11,695 bases of DNA from assembly GCA_030589825.1 (NCBI GenBank), contig JAUUZT010000009.1, positions 1-11,695 on the forward strand. The letters run 5' to 3'. This document shows, piece by piece, positions 1-5,752 of this stretch (its first letter is position 1; each line of letters starts with the position of its first letter). The DNA is from Dehalococcoidia bacterium. GTDB lineage: Bacteria; Chloroflexota; Dehalococcoidia; GIF9; AB-539-J10. The position numbers were made by a program, and so were the translations under genes. Below the pieces are notes generated by a model that was given only the letters and a program-made list of their open reading frames with translations, made no database searches and was not told where the DNA came from.

Positions 1-1
1 C

Positions 2-1285
2 AGACAAGAATTAGTGTTACAGGGACTGTTACAGAAGTTAAAAACTGCTACGGAGAAATTGGAATTTGAAAAAGCTGCTTCAATTCGTGATCAAATTAGA
101 GCAGTACAGAAGGTCATAGAAGGCCAAAAAATTGCAATTGAGCTGGATGGTGAACATGATGTTATTGCCTTTGCACAAGATAAGGATTTGGTTTATGTAG
201 AAATATTTTTCATTCGTAATGATAAATTTGTTGGGCACGATCACTTTGTCATGGAGGGCATCTGTGATGATAACCCCAGCGAAATTATTACATGTTTTAT
301 TAAACAGTATTATACCGATGCTTCGTATATACCACCGATGCTACTACTACAACATCAGGTAACTGAAAAGCCAGTGCTTGTTGATTGGCTTCAGCAATGC
401 AAAGGCGATAAAGTACGGATTCGGGTTCCACGAAGTGGAAAAAAACAACAACTGGTTAATATGGTAGCGAGGAATGCTGACAACGGGCTACTGCTAACTA
501 AAAATAAACAACCAAAACAGGAGCAAATACAATCAGGATTACAGGAATTACGGAACAAGCTAAAGCTACCAGATATTCCAAAGAGGATAGAGTGCTATGA
601 TGTTTCCAATATTCAGGGGGCATATGCTGTTGGCAGTATGGCTGTATTGGAGAATGGGTTGCCTGAACCAACTCAATATCGCCGATTCAGAATTAAAATA
701 ACAACTGAACCTAATGATTATGCCATGATTCAGGAAGTCCTGAACCGACGCCTTGTTAAAGGTATGCAATTAGATACTGGATATTTCAGGGGGGACGGAA
801 ATAATCACATAGATAATCTGGAAAATGTTAGTAAACATACTTTGCCCAGTACAGGTTGGGCCAGGTTACCTTCTCTAATCCTTATTGATGGTGGTAAAGG
901 ACACCTTAATGCAGCCTTAAAAGTAATAAAGGAGCGAGGAGTCTCGATTCCATTAGCAAGCCTGGCTAAGGAAAATGAAGACGTTTTCATACCAAACAGG
1001 AGTTCCCCAATTGATATTTCAAAAGATTCTCCTGCTATCCATATTCTTCAATTAGCAAGAGATGAAGCACATCGTTTCGCAATTAATTATCATCGTAAGC
1101 TAAGGCAAAGAAAAAGTTTCAGCTCTATTTTGGATGATATCCCTGGCATTGGACCAAAAAGAAAGATAGCGTTATTCAAAAGGTTTGGTTCAATACAAGC
1201 TATGAAAGAGGCTTCAGTTGAAGAGATTGGGCAAATAGACTGCATGAATTTGACCATGGCTAAAAAATTAAAAGAGTACTGGTAA
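2..1285 (+). CDS. uvrC: UvrABC system protein C, C-terminal part (5' end outside window)
   Basis: UvrC is the nuclease of bacterial nucleotide excision repair: it binds UvrB at a lesion and cuts both sides of it. The reading frame is open to the window edge, so the N-terminal GIY-YIG (3' incision) domain lies upstream. Visible first is a UVR/UvrB-binding helix pair (about 20-110; LEFEKAASIRDQI). Then comes the RNase H-like 5'-incision domain, with Asp in CYDVSNIQG (codon 599-601), Asp in LILIDGGKG (887-889) and His in RDEAHRFA (1070-1072), the expected catalytic acids and histidine. The C-terminal helix-hairpin-helix pair (from about 1130; DDIPGIGPKRK) binds DNA. A linker of about 37 residues separates NRRL from the DGGKG strand, longer than in the E. 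coli protein as I remember it. The GTG at 14 is only an internal codon. Family call is firm; completeness cannot be judged. Confidence 0.96.
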   Translation, partial: RQELVLQGLLQKLKTATEKLEFEKAASIRDQIRAVQKVIEGQKIAIELDGEHDVIAFAQDKDLVYVEIFFIRNDKFVGHDHFVMEGICDDNPSEIITCFIKQYYTDASYIPPMLLLQHQVTEKPVLVDWLQQCKGDKVRIRVPRSGKKQQLVNMVARNADNGLLLTKNKQPKQEQIQSGLQELRNKLKLPDIPKRIECYDVSNIQGAYAVGSMAVLENGLPEPTQYRRFRIKITTEPNDYAMIQEVLNRRLVKGMQLDTGYFRGDGNNHIDNLENVSKHTLPSTGWARLPSLILIDGGKGHLNAALKVIKERGVSIPLASLAKENEDVFIPNRSSPIDISKDSPAIHILQLARDEAHRFAINYHRKLRQRKSFSSILDDIPGIGPKRKIALFKRFGSIQAMKEASVEEIGQIDCMNLTMAKKLKEYW

Positions 1286-1291
1286 TTTTTT
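1262..1291. terminator. Possible bidirectional terminator between uvrC and the DUF72 gene
   Basis: AAAAAATTA (1262-1270) and TAATTTTTT (1283-1291) form a perfect 9-bp inverted repeat around a 12-nt loop, ending in a T run on either strand. It overlaps the uvrC stop codon and sits between two convergent genes, where a shared terminator would be useful. The stem is entirely A/T, so it is weak, and such repeats also arise by chance in AT-rich DNA. Confidence 0.35.
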
Positions 1292-1376
1292 CAGCACTAA
1301 ATTATTCTCATCTCGATTTGATAGTGACTAATGGCAATATTGAGGAAATTGAACCGGTTTTTCTATATTATTATTA

Positions 1377-2138
1377 CTACTGTAAATAATTTTTCAGGGT
1401 CAGGGCATTATTTACAGCAAAAGCTTCAGCATCATTGTTGAAATATATATAAATGGCTTTGACTTTTTGGGATAGTTGGATAATCTTCTGTGACCATTGT
1501 GAGAGTTCGTTGTTTGAATAATGGCTTGAGTATAGTTTTTGACTACCATGAAAACGAATATAAGCAAAGTCGCTGGTAGTTATCAGAGGGCAATCGATAT
1601 CAGGCATATCAAAGACACAGAAGCCGATATTATATCTACGTAAAATACTAAATACTGATTCATCGAGCCATGATTTGTGACGGAACTCAAATACATGGCG
1701 ATAGCAACCAGGCAATAAAGAAATGAATTCGCACAATATATCGTCGTCTCGTTTCATGCTGGGTGGTAATTGATATAGCAGAGGACCCAACTTATTTTGT
1801 AAAATAGATGCTCGGGACAGGATTTTATTTAGAGCAACCTCAGAATTCCTGAGTTTTTTAATATGAGTAATAAAGCGGCTAACTTTAACAGAGAATACGA
1901 AATTACCAGGTGTTGATTCTCGCCATTTTTTAAATATTTCCTCCGAAGGTAGGTGGTAAAAACTGTTATTTAGCTCTACCGTATTGAATTGTTTTGCATA
2001 AAATGGAAGCCATTCTGGTTTTGGCAATTCTGCTGGATAAAAAAGACTATGCCAGTGATTATAGTACCAACCGCTGCAGCCAATATAGTATTGAGTTGCA
2101 GTATTATCAGTAATTATTGGTGTTAGTTGAATATTCAT
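1377..2138 (-). CDS. DUF72 (YecE-like) family protein
   Basis: A DUF72 family protein of 253 residues, close to full length for the family, predicted to fold as a TIM barrel. Its biochemical role is unknown. Family marks are IGCSGWYYNHW near the N-terminus (about residues 19-29), FYP and FNTVELNNSFYHLPS, a VFSVKVSRFITHIKKL strand-helix, a YRHVFEFRHKSW segment, YIRFHGS, and the C-terminal IYFNNDAEAFAVNNAL. The ATG at 2138 gives a normal N-terminus ahead of the GCSGW strand. No Shine-Dalgarno site precedes it; instead a TATAAT on the same strand lies 9 nt upstream, suggesting a leaderless message. The gene converges on uvrC and is divergent from the 5S rRNA gene, whose -35 element falls inside its first codons. 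It shows no functional link to its neighbours. Confidence 0.93.
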   Translation of the reverse strand: MNIQLTPIITDNTATQYYIGCSGWYYNHWHSLFYPAELPKPEWLPFYAKQFNTVELNNSFYHLPSEEIFKKWRESTPGNFVFSVKVSRFITHIKKLRNSEVALNKILSRASILQNKLGPLLYQLPPSMKRDDDILCEFISLLPGCYRHVFEFRHKSWLDESVFSILRRYNIGFCVFDMPDIDCPLITTSDFAYIRFHGSQKLYSSHYSNNELSQWSQKIIQLSQKVKAIYIYFNNDAEAFAVNNALTLKNYLQ

Positions 2139-2155
2139 TAACTATATATTATAAT
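2127..2155 (+). promoter_or_regulatory. Promoter of the 5S rRNA gene
   Basis: TTGAAT (2127-2132), a 17-nt spacer, then TATAAT (2150-2155): an almost ideal housekeeping sigma promoter. The predicted start, about 2162, is 9 nt before the folded 5' end of the 5S rRNA. The -35 element overlaps the first codons of the oppositely oriented DUF72 gene. Position, spacing and downstream gene all agree; no transcription data are available here. Confidence 0.75.
2148..2153 (-). promoter_or_regulatory. -10 element for the DUF72 gene, overlapping the 5S rRNA -10
   Basis: The 8-bp palindrome ATTATAAT (2148-2155) reads TATAAT on both strands. On the minus strand the predicted start falls 3 nt before the DUF72 ATG, giving an essentially leaderless mRNA. 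No good -35 lies at 16-18 nt (the region reads as an A run), so this direction is probably weaker than the rRNA direction. Confidence 0.45.
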
Positions 2156-2170
2156 AGTGCCACGAGAAAT

Positions 2171-2290
2171 TTTTTGGTGACTCTAGCGGAGTGGCACCAC
2201 CCGTTCCCGTCCCGAACACGGAAGTGAAACGCTCCAGCGCAGACGATACTTAAGGGGCAACCCTTCGGGAAAATATGTCGTTGCCAGAAA
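2171..2290 (+). rRNA. rrf: 5S ribosomal RNA (solitary gene)
   Basis: A 120-nt 5S rRNA of the large ribosomal subunit. The conserved loop reads CCCGTCCCGAACACGGAAGT, followed by the usual helix III and a GC-rich helix IV-V arm (GGGGCAACCCTTCGGG). The ends pair exactly: TTTTTGGTGAC (2171-2181) matches GTTGCCAGAAA (2280-2290) over 11 pairs including G-U pairs, which sets the boundaries to within a base or two. Just outside, GAGAAA (2164-2169) can pair with TTTCTT (2292-2297), a likely precursor-processing stem. No 23S or 16S rRNA or tRNA adjoins: the left neighbour is a protein gene on the other strand and the right neighbour is cinA. It therefore must be transcribed on its own or with cinA. Confidence 0.95.
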
Positions 2291-2302
2291 GTTTCTTTTT
2301 TT
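2280..2302 (+). terminator. Possible 5S rRNA terminator: terminal helix plus T tract
   Basis: The 3' strand of the 5S terminal helix and its outer extension (TTTC, 2292-2295, pairing with GAAA at 2166-2169) is followed by seven T residues (2296-2302). A long stem followed by U residues could end transcription and separate the 5S gene from cinA 58 bp downstream. The stem spans the whole RNA and is not a local hairpin, so this is a modest call. Confidence 0.35.
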
Positions 2303-2347
2303 ATTTACTGCACCATATTAGAGATATAGTATTAGAACACATTTTTA

Positions 2348-2353
2348 TATAAA
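2348..2353 (+). promoter_or_regulatory. Candidate -10 element of a leaderless cinA transcript
   Basis: TATAAA ends 6 nt before the cinA ATG, so the predicted transcription start is the A of the start codon. No Shine-Dalgarno site precedes this start, which fits a leaderless message. I see no matching -35. Another possible promoter, TTTACT (2304-2309) with TATAGT (2325-2330), has a poor 15-nt spacer. The local DNA is very AT-rich, so chance matches are expected. Confidence 0.3.
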
Positions 2354-2359
2354 TAGCAT

Positions 2360-2914
2360 ATGATAAAACAAGAGGTGCAGACAGCTAGATTAGTTGCTGA
2401 ATGCCAGAAGAAAACAGGGAAGTCGTTGACTATTGCTACCTCTGAGTCAGCAACTGGAGGCAAGATAGCTGCTAAATTGACCAGTGTGCCAGGTAGTTCT
2501 GCTTACTTCAAAGGGGCACTTGTAGCTTATAGCAATGAGATAAAAAACAATGTAGTGGGTGTTAAAAAGGAAACGCTGGAAAAATATGGTGCTGTATCTC
2601 AGGAAACGGCTATAGAGATGGCTCAAGGTGCACGAATATTATTAAACGTGGATATTTGTATTTCGGATACAGGTATCGCAGGTCCCACGGGAAGTAGTAT
2701 TAACAAGCCAATTGGATTGTTTTATATTGGATTGTCCTCTAGCTATACGAGCATATATAAAAAAATTGTGTTGTCAGGTAGTCGCCAAGAAAACAGAGAA
2801 AACGTTGCTGAAGCAGCACTCAAATTGCTTAATCAATATCTAGCGAAATATATCCAAAGTTATTCAGGAACGGATATTAATAAATCAAACAATAGTCTTA
2901 AACAAATTTCGTAA
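2360..2914 (+). CDS. pncC: Stand-alone CinA C-terminal domain protein (nicotinamide-nucleotide amidase)
   Basis: Known members hydrolyse nicotinamide mononucleotide to nicotinate mononucleotide and ammonia, recycling NAD breakdown product in the cytoplasm. At 184 residues this is the single-domain form, without the N-terminal MoaB/MogA-like domain of full CinA. Motifs in order: TSESATGGKIA (residues 27-37), with Ser30 the probable nucleophile and Ala where Cys is more usual; LTSVPGSSAYFKGALVAYSNEIK (split across 40-62); YGAVSQETAIEMAQGA; and the glycine-rich TGIAGPTGSSINKPIG. A Ser/Asn-rich tail after about residue 163 goes beyond the core fold. The ATG at 2360 lacks a Shine-Dalgarno site but has a -10-like hexamer 6 nt upstream. 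The gene converges on the acetyltransferase gene with only 5 bp between stops and no obvious terminator. Confidence 0.92.
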   Translation: MIKQEVQTARLVAECQKKTGKSLTIATSESATGGKIAAKLTSVPGSSAYFKGALVAYSNEIKNNVVGVKKETLEKYGAVSQETAIEMAQGARILLNVDICISDTGIAGPTGSSINKPIGLFYIGLSSSYTSIYKKIVLSGSRQENRENVAEAALKLLNQYLAKYIQSYSGTDINKSNNSLKQIS

Positions 2915-2919
2915 GGCTT

Positions 2920-3558
2920 CTAAAAATGACTATCGGCCTCTTTTAGTTTGCGAAATTGAGATTTAAAATTGACAGAGTTAGTGGACTCGATACTCATTAA
3001 CAAGGCATCCTCATTATTGTCTGAGTAGTATCTAATGCGTTTTCCAACAATAATAAAGCCGTATTTTAAATATAGTGCCTGCGCTATTGCGTTAGAGATA
3101 CGTACCTCAAGAGTAATCATCTGAGATCCCAAACTGATAGAGGTTTCAATGGCAGATATAAGTAATGCTTCGCCTATTCCTTGGCGACGATAATTATTTC
3201 TTGTAGCAAGTGCAGTAATATGAGCCTCATCCAACATAATCCACAAGCCGACAAAGCCAATTATATGACCTTCTGTAACTAAATCAGTTGATTTTAGTTC
3301 CGACGATTCTGATTTACGATGTTGCCATAAACGTTTAAACCATGATATCTTCCTCGATTTAATCTCTTCTGTTCTCAGTATCTCTGGCTCGTTGGAGTAA
3401 GCAACAGAATAGTGGACTGATGAGTTGTTAATATCAGATTTGAAGGATGAGAAAGGACGAAATATTGATTCACCAGGAAAAGCCTCTTTGTCAATCTCTG
3501 ATATTTCAGCAATATCGGCTTCTATCATTGGTCGAATATTGTAGCTAGTCTCTCTCAT
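2920..3558 (-). CDS. GNAT-family N-acetyltransferase, RimI-like, with a basic insertion
   Basis: A GNAT acetyltransferase using acetyl-CoA; the closest pattern is RimI, which acetylates the N-terminus of a ribosomal protein, though the substrate cannot be set from sequence. From the chosen ATG: NIRPMIEADIAEISEIDKEAF (split over residues 7-27) is the RimI-type start; ITALATRNNYRRQGIGEALL (114-133) holds motif A, with R124-RQGIG the acetyl-CoA pyrophosphate loop. Next come LEVRISN, ALYLKYGFIIVGKRIRYY and EDALLM, all typical of RimI. About 40 residues (55-95; ISWFKRLWQHRK, rich in Lys, Arg and Trp) are inserted between two early strands, and the C-terminus is extended, making 212 residues against roughly 150 for RimI. 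An upstream GTG at 3594 is possible. I prefer ATG 3558: it gives the usual RimI N-terminus and leaves the pyrD promoter outside the gene. Confidence 0.88.
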   Translation of the reverse strand: MRETSYNIRPMIEADIAEISEIDKEAFPGESIFRPFSSFKSDINNSSVHYSVAYSNEPEILRTEEIKSRKISWFKRLWQHRKSESSELKSTDLVTEGHIIGFVGLWIMLDEAHITALATRNNYRRQGIGEALLISAIETSISLGSQMITLEVRISNAIAQALYLKYGFIIVGKRIRYYSDNNEDALLMSIESTNSVNFKSQFRKLKEADSHF

Positions 3559-3561
3559 AGT

Positions 3562-3590
3562 TTGAATTTTACCATGCCAAATGCTATAAA
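3562..3590 (+). promoter_or_regulatory. Promoter of pyrD
   Basis: TTGAAT (3562-3567), a 17-nt spacer, then TATAAA (3585-3590). The -35 and spacer length are identical to those of the 5S rRNA promoter. The predicted start near 3597 leaves a 37-nt leader without a Shine-Dalgarno site. A second candidate, TAAAAT (3622-3627), lies 6 nt before the pyrD ATG without a -35 and would give a leaderless message; both may be used. Confidence 0.5.
3566..3571 (-). promoter_or_regulatory. Candidate -10 element of a leaderless acetyltransferase transcript
   Basis: TAAAAT on the minus strand lies 7 nt before the ATG at 3558, placing the predicted start 1 nt before that codon. No Shine-Dalgarno site and no good -35 are visible. 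It overlaps the -35 element proposed for pyrD on the other strand, so the two promoters may compete. Confidence 0.3.
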
Positions 3591-3633
3591 ACACAGCATC
3601 ATGTTAAATCCTAAACAATGCTAAAATTGAATT

Positions 3634-4572
3634 ATGAATTATGATTATCTAGATTGTGCAGTACAACTTGCTCCATCTCATCCAAAAGGATTAGTTCTGA
3701 GTAATCCTGTGATGACGGCCTCTGGTACCTTTGGTTATGGAATAGAATATATTGACCTTATTGATATAGAGCGCCTGGGAGCCATAATTTGTAAAGGCAC
3801 GACCCTTATGCCAAGAAATGGGAACTCTCAGCCACGAATAATAGAAACTGTCGGTGGATTGCTTAATTCTATAGGATTGGAAAATGTTGGTGTAGATGCA
3901 GTTATAAAAGACAAAGCACCAGTATGGGAAAAGTGGCGGGTACCGGTAATTGTGAATGTAGCAGGGGAAACCATTGATGAATATATTCAAGTGGTGGAAA
4001 AATTGGAAGGGGTTAATGGTATAAGTGGAGTCGAAATAAATGTTAGTTGCCCGAATATCACGGCTGGAGGAATGCTGTTTGGGGCGGATTTAAAGATTGT
4101 AGCTAAATTAACCAGGGCAGTTAAAAATATTACCAGCCTTCCAATCATGGTGAAACTGGGACCTAACGTAACTAACGTAACAGATATTGCCATTGCTGTA
4201 GAAGATGCTGGAGCCGATGCAATTTCTTTAATTAATACTCTGAAGGGTATGGCGATTGATATAAAAAAACGGAAACCATGCCTGGGTAATATTAGCGGTG
4301 GTCTTTCGGGGCCTGCTATTAAGCCTGTAGCACTTTATATGGTATATGAAGTGGCCAAAGCGGTGCATATTCCGGTGATAGGATGTGGTGGAATTATTAG
4401 TGCTATGGATGCTCTGGAATTTTTAGCTTGCGGTGCCAGTGCAGTGCAAGTTGGCACTGCAAACTTGATTGATTTGCATGCTACCACCAACATAGTAAAT
4501 GGGATCAACGAGTTCATGAGGGATAACAACATTAAATCTCTGCACGAAATAATTGGCAGTTGTTTGCCTTAA
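3634..4572 (+). CDS. pyrD: Dihydroorotate dehydrogenase, class 1 (1B-type catalytic subunit)
   Basis: Oxidises dihydroorotate to orotate in pyrimidine synthesis, a cytoplasmic FMN enzyme of TIM-barrel fold. At 312 residues it has class 1 length. Visible marks: NPVMTASGTFGYG near the N-terminus; IICKGTT with Lys54, which binds FMN/substrate; IVNVAGETIDEY; VEINVSCPN with Cys139, the class 1 catalytic base (class 2 uses Ser); LPIMVKLGPN; SLINTLKGMAID; GGLSGPAIKPVAL; VIGCGGI and GASAVQVGTA, the phosphate-binding loops. It has no membrane-anchoring N-terminus, which excludes class 2. The overall pattern matches 1B enzymes, which pair with PyrK to use NAD+, but no pyrK lies next to it on either side. 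It ends before a strong hairpin shared with the convergent slipin gene. The ATG at 3634 has no Shine-Dalgarno site. Confidence 0.95.
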   Translation: MNYDYLDCAVQLAPSHPKGLVLSNPVMTASGTFGYGIEYIDLIDIERLGAIICKGTTLMPRNGNSQPRIIETVGGLLNSIGLENVGVDAVIKDKAPVWEKWRVPVIVNVAGETIDEYIQVVEKLEGVNGISGVEINVSCPNITAGGMLFGADLKIVAKLTRAVKNITSLPIMVKLGPNVTNVTDIAIAVEDAGADAISLINTLKGMAIDIKKRKPCLGNISGGLSGPAIKPVALYMVYEVAKAVHIPVIGCGGIISAMDALEFLACGASAVQVGTANLIDLHATTNIVNGINEFMRDNNIKSLHEIIGSCLP

Positions 4573-4630
4573 ATGCAAGCAATAAAGCAGAAAACCAATA
4601 AATAAAAAGAGTTGATTAAAAGGCAGATAT

Positions 4631-4665
4631 AATAGTGCCTGCTCTGTTAATGAGCAGGCACTATT
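4631..4665. terminator. Perfect 14-bp hairpin between convergent pyrD and slipin genes
   Basis: AATAGTGCCTGCTC (4631-4644) and GAGCAGGCACTATT (4652-4665) are exact reverse complements around a 7-nt loop. It stands 58 bp past the pyrD stop and 11 bp past the slipin stop, so it fits a bidirectional terminator. The T tract is poor on the plus strand and only moderate on the minus strand (TTTT about 15 nt beyond), so it may work partly as a 3'-end stabiliser or with Rho. The rest of 4573-4676 holds nothing else I can identify. Confidence 0.7.
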
Positions 4666-4676
4666 CATGTAATCGT

Positions 4677-5435
4677 TTATTTCTTATCAGTATTAGTTAT
4701 AAATGCGCTAATTAATTCCATTGGCAACGGGAAAACTATTGTACTACTTCTTTCATTACTAATAGCAGCCAATGTTTGGAGGTAGCGAAGTTGTAATGCT
4801 GCGGGCTCAGAAGACATGATTTTTGCGGCATCAGCCAGCTTTTGTGCTGCCTGATATTCACCTTCAGCATGTACCACTTTAGCTCTTCTATCCCTCTCCG
4901 CTTCAGCCTGCGCAGCCATGGCTCGCTGCATTGATTCAGGTAGTTGTACTTCTTTGGTCTCTACCATGCTTACCTTTATTCCCCAGGGGTCGGTACCTTC
5001 ATCAACAACCTTTTGCATCTTTTCATTAAGTTGCTCTCTCTGAGATAGCAGGTCATCCAACGCAGATTGGCCAACTACATTTCGTAAAGTGGTCTGGGCC
5101 AGTAGATGTGTGGCTTTGATATAATTGCTTACTTTTAGGATAGCACTGGCAGCGTCAACGACGCGAAAGTAAACCACTGCATCGACTGTGACAGTAACGT
5201 TGTCTACAGTCATGCATTCTTGCTGGGGCACATCCATTGTTATCACACGAATATCAACCTTACGCATTCGCTCAATAAAAGGTATTAGAAAGATGAGGCC
5301 TGGCCCACGTAGCCCAACAAACCTACCAAGACGAAATACACCTCCCCTTTCATATTCCTGGACAACTTTAAGAGCTTGCGAAAGAAGCATTATTATTGCC
5401 AGGACAATGATTCCATAGAGAAATAGATTATCCAT
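4677..5435 (-). CDS. Slipin / prokaryotic stomatin (SPFH-domain membrane protein)
   Basis: A membrane-anchored SPFH scaffold protein that assembles into oligomers and is thought to organise membrane microdomains. Domains: one N-terminal membrane segment (residues 4-22); SPFH/band-7 domain from YERGGVFRLGRFVGLRGPGL through VDIRVITMDVPQQE, VTVDAVVYFRV and LAQTTLRNVVGQSALDDLL; a charged, Ala/Glu/Arg-rich helix (about 168-212, AQAEAERDRRAKVVHAEGEY) for coiled-coil assembly; and a hydrophobic C-terminus, STIVFPLPMELISAF (231-245). In the Pyrococcus horikoshii pair PH1510/PH1511, the NfeD-type protease cuts its stomatin in an equivalent C-terminal hydrophobic segment, from memory. It is the last gene of the NfeD operon, 1 nt after short NfeD, with a clear Shine-Dalgarno site inside that gene's end. 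At 252 residues it has the usual slipin length. Confidence 0.94.
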   Translation of the reverse strand: MDNLFLYGIIVLAIIMLLSQALKVVQEYERGGVFRLGRFVGLRGPGLIFLIPFIERMRKVDIRVITMDVPQQECMTVDNVTVTVDAVVYFRVVDAASAILKVSNYIKATHLLAQTTLRNVVGQSALDDLLSQREQLNEKMQKVVDEGTDPWGIKVSMVETKEVQLPESMQRAMAAQAEAERDRRAKVVHAEGEYQAAQKLADAAKIMSSEPAALQLRYLQTLAAISNERSSTIVFPLPMELISAFITNTDKK

Positions 5436-5436
5436 T

Positions 5437-5751
5437 TTAAACTTTATCCTCCTTTTTATATTTTTTTGCTACCTGCAATTTTAAGCCAGATATTCCAGTT
5501 ATGATTACTTCAGTACCAACATCAATGTGGTTATCTTCAGTAATAGCATTCCAAAGCTCACCCTCAGCAAAAACTGTGCCTGTAGGATTGAGTGCTGTAT
5601 GGGTTGTGGCTACTTTCCCAATCATATCCTCAACACCAGCGCTAAGTTTTCGCTTTTGTCCCTTTACAATAGCAATGATAGCAAAGATGACTAAAGCTAT
5701 AGCCAGGATAATGGTTACTATGATTGGTCCGGTCATTTCAAAAGAGAACAT
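5437..5751 (-). CDS. Short NfeD-family membrane protein (NfeD1b-like, OB-fold only)
   Basis: A 104-residue protein with one N-terminal membrane helix (about residues 8-29, followed by the basic stop KGQKRK) and a soluble C-terminal NfeD OB-fold domain (about 38-100). It lacks the ClpP-like protease domain. The OB domain closely repeats the C-terminal domain of the long NfeD gene upstream: both carry LNPTGTV, EGELW.AI and EV.IT...LKL.V, so the two are paralogues. NfeD OB domains are proposed to bind or bridge slipin/stomatin. The start at 5751 is supported by AAGGAAG 8 nt upstream; the gene lies 1 nt from each neighbour, so translation is probably coupled. Topology inferred: N-terminal anchor, OB domain on one membrane face. 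Confidence 0.88.
   Translation of the reverse strand: MFSFEMTGPIIVTIILAIALVIFAIIAIVKGQKRKLSAGVEDMIGKVATTHTALNPTGTVFAEGELWNAITEDNHIDVGTEVIITGISGLKLQVAKKYKKEDKV
5447..5452 (-). promoter_or_regulatory. Shine-Dalgarno site of the slipin gene
   Basis: AAGGAGG on the minus strand, 11-12 nt before the slipin ATG at 5435 and lying inside the last codons of short NfeD. It is the strongest ribosome-binding site in the window and fixes the slipin start. It suggests slipin is made in higher amount than its operon partners. Confidence 0.75.
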
Positions 5752-5752
5752 A

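Noticed and set aside
2912..2942. AGGC...GCCT hairpin between cinA and the acetyltransferase as a terminator
   Set aside because: Only 4 bp of stem with a loop of about 20 nt; not credible.
3559..3594. GTG at 3594 as the acetyltransferase start
   Set aside because: The extra 12 residues are not RimI-like, no ribosome-binding site precedes the GTG, and the pyrD promoter would lie inside the gene.
2150..4639. The 12-mer TATAATAGTGCC occurs at 2150-2161 (5S promoter) and 4628-4639 (hairpin)
   Set aside because: A few exact 12-mer repeats are expected by chance in a window of this size and AT content, and no flanking similarity extends it.
3691..4668. Minus-strand open frames within and after pyrD
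   Set aside because: They lie opposite a well-conserved gene, have no recognisable domain and the last overlaps the hairpin; they are shadows of pyrD.
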